A DNA stretch of 63,422 nucleotides from MWEH01 sp035409945 (GTDB lineage: Bacteria; Bacillota; Clostridia; Christensenellales; DTU072): NCBI GenBank assembly GCA_035409945.1, contig DAONQC010000009.1:1-63422 (forward strand), read 5' to 3'. Under the pieces are notes generated by a model that saw nothing but the letters and a program-made list of their open reading frames with translations, searched no databases and was not told the DNA's origin. Shown piece by piece: positions 30,101-35,456 of the stretch; position 1 is the stretch's first letter, and each line of letters starts with the position of its first letter. The position numbers were made by a program, and so were the translations under genes.

Positions 30101-33100
30101 TTCTCATACCAGCCCATAAATGCATACCCAGTATTTGTTGTTGCTACCACGGCTACAGCGGTATCATACTCTACATCTTGAATAGCATCTGTCACTGTTC
30201 CTGCTGCAGATGGGTTTTTAAATGTGTTTATGTTGTATTTATTCTTTGTCCATTTTGCGTATAAGTTTGTATCATTTGCTGGCATTGTCAAATTAGTGAA
30301 ATCAAAGGCAAAATCATTCCCTAAATTTACATCCGAATACCAGCCACCAAAGGTATGTCCAGTTTTAGTTGGATTATCTGGCTTTGTAACAGCAGTTTTG
30401 TAGTCTTGAATTATTGCAGTGACTTGACTTCCGCCGTTACTATTAAAGCTAATTGTATATCTGTTAACACTCCATCTTGCCTGCAAGTTTCTAACTACGT
30501 CTCCCATTGTAAATGAGTAGTTTGCCTTTTCAGAAACAATATCCTCTCCTTCATACCATCCAATAAATGTATATCCTGCATTAGTTTCAGCAATCACAGT
30601 CACTTGACTACCATACTCTTTATTTCCACCACCCGATACAGTACCTGCTTCCTCTATATTCTTACTTAAATTCACTGCATATGAATCGGTTGTCCATTTA
30701 GCGTATAACGTTGTATCGCTTGCGGGCATTGTTAAATTAGTGAAACTGAACGCATAATTCTCCGTTAAACTAACATGTGAATACCAACCACCAAAGGTAT
30801 GTCCAGTTTTAGTTGGATTGTTTGGTTTTGTAACAGCAGTTTTGTAGTCTTGAGTTATTGCAGCAACTTGACTTCCTCCATTACTAATAAAGCTAATTGT
30901 ATATCTATTAACACTCCAAGTTGCTGTAAGATTTCTATCGTTTGCTGGCACATTAAATTGATAACTTGTATCGGGAGAGACTAGTTTATTATTCTCGTAC
31001 CACCCAATAAATGTATATCCTGCATTAGTTTCAGCAATCACAGTCACTTGACTACCATACTCTTTATTTCCACCACCCGATACAGTACCTGCTTCCTCTA
31101 TATTCTTACTTAAATTCACTGCATATGAATCGGTTGTCCATTTAGCGTATAACGTTGTATCGCTTGCGGGCATTGTTAAATTAGTGAAACTGAACGCATA
31201 ATTCTCCGTTAAACTAACATGTGAATACCAACCACCAAAGGTATGTCCAGTTTTAGTTGGATTGTTTGGCTTTGTAACAGCAGTTTTGTAGTCTTGAGTT
31301 ATGGCAGTGACTTGACTTCCACCGTTACTAATAAAGCTAATTGTATATCTATTAACACTCCAAGTTGCCTGTAGATTTCTAACTACACTTCCCATTGTAA
31401 AGGAGTAGTTTGCCTTTTCAGAAACAATATCTTCTCCTTCATACCAACCGATAAAAGTATATCCTGCTTCGGTTGTAGCATTGACTATTACATTAGTACC
31501 ATATACTTTATCTCCGCCACCAGAAACAGTTCCTGCTTCATCTATATTTTTACTTAAATTCACTGCATATGAATTGGCTGTCCATTTTACATATAACGTT
31601 GTATCGCTTGCTGGCATAGTATCGAATGTATATGCTTGGGTTAAGTCAGGATTACTATACCAACCACCAAAAGCATGTCCTTCTTTAGTTGGCGCAACAG
31701 GTGCATTAATCGTAGTGCCATAATATTCTGTAATGCTATTTACTTGAGTGCCACCATTAGAGTTGAAGGTAATTGTATATCTATTAACACTCCAATTAGC
31801 TACAAGATTTCTACTATTTGCTGGCACATTAAATTGATAGCTTGTATCGGTAGAAACTAGTTTATTATTCTCATACCAACCCACAAATGTATATCCAGCA
31901 TTAGTTTTTGTAACCGAGACTGTTACACTGGTATCATAATCAATGCTTTCTCCACCACCAGTAACATCCCCTGCTTGAGATGGATTTTTGCTTAAATTAA
32001 TGTTGTATTTATTCTTTGTCCATTTTGCATATACTGTTATACTCCCTGCTGGCATAGTATCAAATGTATATGCTTGGGTTAATCCAGGGTTGCTATACCA
32101 ACCACCAAAAGCATGTCCTTCTTTTGTTGGTGCAATAGGTTCATTAATTGTGGTGCCATAATATTCTGTAATGCTATTTACTTGTGTACCCCCATTGGAA
32201 TTGAAAGCAATTGTGTATCTGTTAACGCTCCAATGCGCTACAAGGGTTCTACTATTTGCAGGCATGTTAAATTGATAACTTGGATTTGTAGAAACCATAT
32301 CGGTCCCTTCATACCAACCTACAAATGAATATCCTGGGTTAGTTTCAGCAGTTACGGTTACGGAGTCACCATAACTTATGTTTGTCCCACCTCCAGAAAC
32401 CGTACCAGCACTTTCCATGCCTTCATTTACGGCTATCGTAACATCATACTTATTAACATTCCATCTAGCCTCTATCTCTCTAATAGAAGAGGGCATTGTA
32501 AAGGTGTAGCTCTCACCTGCATTTTCTATCTTATTACCGTTTTCATACCAGCCATCAAATGTATATCCTAAATTGGTAGTTGCAACTATTGTTACTTTAC
32601 TGTTATATTCCTTACTTCCTCCACCCATAACAGTGCCGGCTGAATTATTTCCTCTACTTAAGGTTACGTCATATTTATTGGGCTCCCATCTTGCTTCTAA
32701 AAATCTAGCAGCAGTCGACATTCCAAAAGATTGCTCTGCATTTTCATAAACTTTTACATTGTTTTCATACCAACCAATAAAGGTGTATCCGTTATCAGTG
32801 GTAGTTGCTTTTATCTCTACAGTGCTACCATATGTTTTAGGACCACCACCTGAGACCGTTCCTGCATTATTTATGTTTTTGCTAAGTTCAATATAGTATG
32901 GATTAATTGCCCAGAATGCTCTCAGTTTCTTTTCCGAAGCTGGCATAATGAATTCATAAGGAGTGGTTGTAGAAACTAATGTTTTTATTTCTTGCTCTCC
33001 TTCCATTGTTATTTCATACCAGCCTGCAAAGCTGTATCCAGAATTAGTTGTAACTTCTACTTTTACATTGCTGTTATATTCTGCTTTCCCATCTTCACCT

Positions 33101-34482
33101 ATACCACTGCTTGCTGAGACTGTTCCTGCTGCCATAAGGTTTTGTTCAAGTGTTAATGTATATCTATTTATACTCCATTCGGCGTAGAGCATAATGCCAT
33201 TTAGTGGTATCGTATTAAATATGTATTCGCTTTCTAAAGCTTCATCACTACACCACTTAACAAATGTATATCCCGTTTTTGTTGGTTTTATAGGCTCTGT
33301 AATAGTTGCCCCATAATCATCGGTGATTGAACTTACTGCACTCCCTCCATTACTGTTAAAGCTAACTGTATATTGTTTTACCGTCCATCTTGCCTGGATA
33401 TTACGAATTCCCGCAGGCATTGTAAATGTATATTCGGCATTTGTGGAAACTATGTTATTTCCCTCAAACCATCCTATGAATGTGTATCCTGCATTAGTTT
33501 CGGCTGTTACCGTTACTTGACTATCGCATTCTTTATTTCCACCGCCAAAAACTGTTCCTGCAATCTCTATATTCTTACTTAAATTCACGACATATTGATC
33601 AGCTGTCCATTTTGCGTATATCGTCACATCATTGGCTGGCATTTTTAAATTTGTGAAGTCAAACTCATTATCGTCTTCTAAATCTGCATCTGTATACCAA
33701 CCCGCAAATGTATACCCTTTTCTAGTTGGGTCGATGGGTTTTATAACAGAAGTTGTATAGTCTTGAGTTATCTCATTCACTTGGCTTCCGCCATTAGAAT
33801 TAAAGCGTATCGTATATCTATTGGGATTCCATCTTGCCTGTAACGTCCTAGCTGCACTACCCATCGTAAAGGTGTAATTTAAGTTTGTGGAAACTAAGTC
33901 ATTTCCTTCAAACCATCCTACGAATGTATATCCCACATTGGTTTCGGCTGTTACAGTTACCTTGCTATCACATTCTTTATTTCCACCACCAGAAACTGTT
34001 CCCGCTGCTTCTGGAGCTTTGCTTAAATTCACAGCATATTGCTTTGCCGTCCATTTTGCATATATCGTGATGTTTTCAGCTGGCATTGTTAAATTAGTAA
34101 AGTCAAAATTATCATCTTCTTCTAAATCATCATCTGTATACCAATTTACAAATTCATACCCTGACTTAGTGGGTTTACTTGGCTCTTCTACCGCATCTCC
34201 ATAAAGGGCAGTTATTGATGATACTTCACTTCCACCATTTGAATTGAAGGTAATGGTATACCTGTTTAATCCCCATCTTGCTTCAAGAATCCTAACACCT
34301 TCGCCCATAGTAAAGGTGTAGTTTTCATCTACAGAAACTATGTCATCTCCCTCGCACCAACCTATAAATAGATATCCTGGATTGGTTGTAGCTTTAACTG
34401 TTACTCTAGTTCCAGCATCTATGTCTCCACCGCCAGTAACAACACCTGCTGCTGCGATATTTTTATTTAGTGTCAAGGACAC
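21184..34482 (-). CDS. giant B-repeat/WWLRSP-module surface protein A (main frame)
   Basis: This reading frame of 4,432 codons continues an N-terminal fragment at 34514-34897 after a one-base frameshift, giving about 4,570 residues if repaired. Roughly the first 1,570 residues alternate divergent B-repeats (AGTVSGGGNKEYGSQVTV...GYTFIGWYE) and classical InlB B-repeats (YTISFNSNGGSQV...GHTFGGWYS...TLYAKW). After that come seven DUF6273-like modules. Each starts with ILFGEWPQT, has YYFKVEPIKWRIL, IR-WLN-FY and VDNS, and ends WWLRSP...GVVPAL, with B-repeats between them. The last module ends the protein. No LPXTG or other cell-wall signal is seen. The GTG at 34482 has no ribosome site, so this frame needs the upstream fragment. 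Likely role: an exported binding scaffold; the ligand is unknown. Confidence 0.88.
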   Translation of the reverse strand: MSLTLNKNIAAAGVVTGGGDIDAGTRVTVKATTNPGYLFIGWCEGDDIVSVDENYTFTMGEGVRILEARWGLNRYTITFNSNGGSEVSSITALYGDAVEEPSKPTKSGYEFVNWYTDDDLEEDDNFDFTNLTMPAENITIYAKWTAKQYAVNLSKAPEAAGTVSGGGNKECDSKVTVTAETNVGYTFVGWFEGNDLVSTNLNYTFTMGSAARTLQARWNPNRYTIRFNSNGGSQVNEITQDYTTSVIKPIDPTRKGYTFAGWYTDADLEDDNEFDFTNLKMPANDVTIYAKWTADQYVVNLSKNIEIAGTVFGGGNKECDSQVTVTAETNAGYTFIGWFEGNNIVSTNAEYTFTMPAGIRNIQARWTVKQYTVSFNSNGGSAVSSITDDYGATITEPIKPTKTGYTFVKWCSDEALESEYIFNTIPLNGIMLYAEWSINRYTLTLEQNLMAAGTVSASSGIGEDGKAEYNSNVKVEVTTNSGYSFAGWYEITMEGEQEIKTLVSTTTPYEFIMPASEKKLRAFWAINPYYIELSKNINNAGTVSGGGPKTYGSTVEIKATTTDNGYTFIGWYENNVKVYENAEQSFGMSTAARFLEARWEPNKYDVTLSRGNNSAGTVMGGGSKEYNSKVTIVATTNLGYTFDGWYENGNKIENAGESYTFTMPSSIREIEARWNVNKYDVTIAVNEGMESAGTVSGGGTNISYGDSVTVTAETNPGYSFVGWYEGTDMVSTNPSYQFNMPANSRTLVAHWSVNRYTIAFNSNGGTQVNSITEYYGTTINEPIAPTKEGHAFGGWYSNPGLTQAYTFDTMPAGSITVYAKWTKNKYNINLSKNPSQAGDVTGGGESIDYDTSVTVSVTKTNAGYTFVGWYENNKLVSTDTSYQFNVPANSRNLVANWSVNRYTITFNSNGGTQVNSITEYYGTTINAPVAPTKEGHAFGGWYSNPDLTQAYTFDTMPASDTTLYVKWTANSYAVNLSKNIDEAGTVSGGGDKVYGTNVIVNATTEAGYTFIGWYEGEDIVSEKANYSFTMGSVVRNLQATWSVNRYTISFISNGGSQVTAITQDYKTAVTKPNNPTKTGHTFGGWYSHVSLTENYAFSFTNLTMPASDTTLYAKWTTDSYAVNLSKNIEEAGTVSGGGNKEYGSQVTVIAETNAGYTFIGWYENNKLVSPDTSYQFNVPANDRNLTATWSVNRYTISFISNGGSQVAAITQDYKTAVTKPNNPTKTGHTFGGWYSHVSLTENYAFSFTNLTMPASDTTLYAKWTTDSYAVNLSKNIEEAGTVSGGGNKEYGSQVTVIAETNAGYTFIGWYEGEDIVSEKANYSFTMGDVVRNLQARWSVNRYTISFNSNGGSQVTAIIQDYKTAVTKPDNPTKTGHTFGGWYSDVNLGNDFAFDFTNLTMPANDTNLYAKWTKNKYNINTFKNPSAAGTVTDAIQDVEYDTAVAVVATTNTGYAFMGWYENNKVVSTELSYQFNVPANDRNLTATWQKASSKVNFDVNGGNESLYPVTIMAGDNINFPVPTHTDTSLAFAGWYTSLDFDYTERLTNEDGIGYESWLADEPNKTVYARWMSATLRYRRVNNAGEDAEDGDFILFGEWPQTIKDNSVVILHQVEPRGDNLYVNNAWDAGIYYLGSDDEYYVKETIDWDVVSGLKFSNGTVIESNKEYFFKVEPIKWRILKEENGSVLLLCDSAIERREYGWYSVVNFQNSDIRKWLNSSYDNPELDFGLYTEAFTSSQRELIEARWVDNSTSASQSEYACDNTLDKVFLPSYSDLLNEEYGFSTDAGASSSRQKKPTDLALAYGAFYEKNTSNPGYGYTQWWTRSIRQQYTYGSMPATVCVDGSLGWDDRNSPYMCVAPALWMSLIKANPYVVTVDKNIERAGTVMGAGHYFSGDSVTLEALTNPGYTFYGWYDGETKISTDESWSFTITENKDYEARWLPYQRVDANSMPDSNGGYILFGEWPQTEELNPEENVSNNIIGNLGASSEFTEYYVGTDGTTRYVKVDDSYFKVEPIKWRILNWDTDNGVITGDGNKVFLLCEDMITRIYNSSGNKYSTSSIRNWLINKFYNTAFITLQQQLIQVTTVNNSAASTGDPTNPHYCANTTDKVFLLSNVEANSCDVETRKKKPTDYAFKKGVTKDADGYGSWWLRSPYNLDFDSHIQTVEPSGDVGAGKNIYTTTIGAVPALWLSLPVENQVFLNKNIATAGTVAGGGTKYIGNSVTITATTKDGYEWDGWYDENNTKVSDGTNRTYTFIMQTGNRTFQARWKVLLTVNKSIDAAGTVTGGGYKILGDNVTVQVTGTNLGYTFAGWYNNGVRVYGNENYSFTMPSSPLTLEARWYPYQKINEGGVDYVLFGEWPRTRVKNPELSTDPRQTVTIGEFTYVYGADGVTRYLEAQGSPKDAWTTFKDGDVIEGGTTYYFKVEPIKWRILKEENGSAIVLCEEVVASGRYNEYYEGIQDGVYANNYKESEIRAWLKNVFYNTAFSSLEKELIDTILVDNSPESFGQTQSKYACEDTRDEIFLLSYSEAGDTAYGFGAPTLAESRRRTLSDYSKAIGARSYGEYSGGFGGNWWLRSPVHYDSPHVYTYYIAASGADMFGDVSLNTIHTGILPALSISLKNSTQYMVSLSTDTNRAGTLSGGGNHSVGNTVTLDVNITDTGYKFVGWYEGDTLKSSSANYSFPMPAKHLRYEARWGLNSYALAVNKNIDAAGTVTGAGNYEYKSEVTVSVSKTNTGYEFDGWYDGETFKTADTSYTFTMPSHPTTCQARWKVLLTVNKNIDAAGTVTGAGYVKYGEEATVTMTGTNSGHTFAGWYDSDGVRVSGEASHTILSMPNTPLTVEARWYPYQRVQSDYTTPDPESGTHIIFGEWPQSAKAADVTIQNEETPVATGQYAGYYEGYKGGVFEGYYAKVTVKNTPYYYKVEPLKWKILKVTEDVAFILCENIIANGAYDIDTDGDGELDTESNNYKLSTIRKWLNNQFYTSAFSSLQQQLIEATLVDNSAASTGFDDNQYSCEDTQDNIFLLSYTEVTNATYGLNNEASRIKLVTDYSKKTREREGQYTGDYGIWWLRSPHNTGATNLRGVYYDGAVYRYYCTNHAFIGMVPALRIALKNSTQYMVSIYNDTNVAGTVSGGGNKTAEAGVSLSAMANVGYTFLGWFEEGATTATSTANPWNFNMPANHLRYEARWQVNSYNVEVSTNIGGNGTVTGAGSYDYNTKVILVASANSGYEFEGWYDGDNKKSSSTTYEFNMPASHKTYVAKWKAYLTINNSLPEAGTVSASGYVTCGSNTSAVATANTGYTFAGWYNNGNWVSGASTYNFGMPTNSFTLEARWYPYQRVNADYSTPNPESGGYILFGEWPQTAKAEDVTIQNEETPVATGQYAGYYEGYKGDVFEGYYAKIGTDYYYKVEPLKWKILNVTEDVALILCENLIAMQRYSSGSVSNNIYKTSTIRRWLNSKTVDGEELDYGLYKIAFSTMQKELIEPTLVDNSAASTGISNNQYSCEDTKDNIFLLSYLESINNAYGFDSGPSSEDPARQKKVTDYAAKQGVAKNAGGYGGWWSRSPRTYVYTSVCYFQSSGATSTINNDDFSLGTLPALRLALKNSTQYMVSIYNTSNEAGTVSGGGNKTVGNTVELKATVVDDGYSFAGWFEEGAENATSTDNPWNFTMQENHVRYEARWKANSYNVTVNKNIGEAGSVTGAGLHDYKTTVTLVASASADYEFIGWYEGSEQKSTATTWEFNMPASDKTYEARWKVLLTVNKNIDVAGTVTGGGYKIIGDNVTVQVTGTNSGYTFDGWYNNGLKVSGDITYVIPAMPSSPLTLEARWYPYQRVEADYTTPNPTAGTHIIFGEWPQSAKGASVTIPESATPISTGRYAGYYEGFSGEILEGYYAKVTTDADYYFKVEPLKWKILNITEDVALILCESIIANQEYDIDTDGGGPDTLSNKYDASQIRAWLNNQFYTSAFSSLQQQLIASTLVDNSDTSTGVAGNAYACDDTKDNVFLLSFAEAISEAYGFSSSDDETRKRKPTAYSIATGADSDASGNGVWWLRSPSETFGDYGRTVKSSGETYYGLVSEQSYGVLPALRIELRNSSQYMLSLGKDSNVAGTVSGGGNKTATNSVTITATTNFGYFFDGWYEGETRASTEASWTFDMPAAHKRYEARWTVYQRVNGEGNRSDNGEYILFGYYPQTYDSSAVVSGDTETVGELTYCLGTDGKTRYVKVNSGGTDYYYKVEPIKWRILNHSTLETDANKALILSEKVLTKHVWDPDPDGAGPGEPSNNYELSAIRDWLNDGFYNSTFTSLQKGLIEKATVDNSWGSTGYGGSNPPCSDTQDYIFIPSYSQVSTAAYGFPNNDDNSRKKVLTDYSRKIGTVEKTEQNGEAKFARWWLRSPYYDNTTQVRFITENGWRVDGSSASTPNYGVVPGLVIDLS
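25186..25269 (-). other. candidate hypervariable stretch VR-A4 (DGR-like), internal to giant protein A
   Basis: Twenty-eight codons follow WWLRSP and precede GMVPAL in the fourth WWLRSP module from the C-terminus. Twenty-seven of the 28 codons end in C or T (CAT, AAT, ACT, GGC, GCT, ...). At the same columns in four other modules, bases 1 and 2 differ widely while base 3 is mostly the same. This matches adenine-directed mutagenesis of an AAY-rich template. Interpretation as a DGR target is inference. Confidence 0.65.
30565..31440 (-). repeat. near-identical 444-bp internal tandem duplication in giant gene A
   Basis: A unit encoding one divergent plus one classical B-repeat (148 codons) occurs twice in a row, offset by 444 bases. 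For example, the block around GAATCGGTTGTCCATTTAGC appears at about 30683 and again 444 bases further. Most of the unit is nearly identical at DNA level, unlike the other repeats, so it is recent. Confidence 0.85.
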
Positions 34483-34513
34483 GCTATAGTTTTGGAATAT
34501 ATTTAAGGTATAC

Positions 34514-34897
34514 TTAGTTGTTTTTTTTACCGTCTTCGGATTTGACTATAACAAAAAAGATGTTTTCTCCGTCTTGAAGTCCTAAATCGGCATCTTTTGC
34601 AAGACTTTCCTGGCAACCTTCATCTTTATATAACTCCCAGGTTGCTCCCTCGGAAATAGCCAAAACTGCAGGGAGGTTTACACTTTCGCCATGCCCAACT
34701 GACAGCGAAACGTTACTTTCTACTATTCCTCCTTCTACTGCAATTATGTTGGCATCCTTCGGCTCTACCAGGATGCCTTGATCGTCTGGCCCTTTATTCT
34801 TGTTTACCGCAATTACAATGGTAGCAACAATACTTGCAACCAGTAACACCGCCAAAACGATTATTATGATATTTTTTACAACACCTTCTTTCTTCAT
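34514..34897 (-). CDS. N-terminal fragment of giant protein A (membrane anchor plus cadherin-like domain)
   Basis: This 127-codon frame holds a short basic start (MKKEGVVKN), one strong membrane segment (IIIIVLAVLLVASIVATIVIAV, about residues 10-31) and the first part of a beta-sandwich domain. That domain reads GATWELYKDEGCQESL...GENIFFVIVKSEDG, like Cadherin-like_b (PF12733). It stops at a TAA just after a run of eight A (coding; plus-strand T run 34521-34528). With seven A the frame would read GKKTTKYTLNIF and continue into the giant frame, matching giant protein B (TTKYTLRIF). TAGGAGG precedes the ATG. So this is the true start of giant gene A, disconnected by one base. Confidence 0.88.
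   Translation of the reverse strand: MKKEGVVKNIIIIVLAVLLVASIVATIVIAVNKNKGPDDQGILVEPKDANIIAVEGGIVESNVSLSVGHGESVNLPAVLAISEGATWELYKDEGCQESLAKDADLGLQDGENIFFVIVKSEDGKKNN
34521..34528 (-). other. A8 homopolymer that breaks giant gene A
   Basis: Eight A in the coding strand shift the frame by one base relative to the downstream 4,432-codon frame; seven restore it. Runs of this length can vary in number by replication or transcription slippage. Confidence 0.8.
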
Positions 34898-35193
34898 GGT
34901 AGCCTCCTAAACTATTATCCTTCTTGCACAAACGAACGGATTTTAACTTGTTTTTTTATGTTTTTTCTATGTTTTTACACACTTTATATTTATTATATTC
35001 TTTATTATTATATATATATTTTATGCGTTCTTCAATATCTCATTTTCACCTTAACCACCCTGCATCATAAGCTTTTATGCGCATTGTTTAAGCTAATGAA
35101 CTTTCATTCATTCGTTTATTTTTTCATTTGAGTTCTTATTTATTATTTGTTCGTTTTATGTAAACGTGTTTGTTTATAACTATGTTCAACCTT

Positions 35194-35416
35194 TTTCATT
35201 CCCACCCTCGTGCGTGAGTGGCTTCTTCTCAAGTTATGTCGCAAAAACATTTCATCCCATCCTAGTGAGCAATTAACAGCTAGCTCTTGCAGATTTAATT
35301 AATATTCTCTTCTTATCCCCACCTTTGTGAGTAAGCCTGTTCGTACTTGCATATTTAATTGACAATCCCTTCTTATCCCCACCTTCGTGAGGGGTGGTAA
35401 AACCACAATCCCTCAC
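35194..35416. repeat. four-copy, about 60-bp tandem array ending in a hairpin, between the giant genes
   Basis: Blocks like TCTTATCCCCACCTT-GTGAG start at about 35194, 35251, 35311 and 35371 (offsets 57, 60, 60). The last copy is part of a hairpin, GTGAGGGGTGGT / ACCACAATCCCTCAC (35387-35416), just downstream of giant gene B's stop. The region 34898-35193 between the array and giant gene A is AT-rich and holds A's ribosome site but no other feature I can support. Confidence 0.8.
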
Positions 35417-35456
35417 TACGGTTCAAGATTTTAAGATTAATGGAGATTAACTTTCC

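Noticed and set aside
34514..34530. Programmed -1 frameshift at the A8-C slippery run in giant gene A
   Set aside because: The downstream frame is +1 (or -2) relative to the anchor frame, so canonical -1 slippage would not join them. A one-base shorter run or transcript would.
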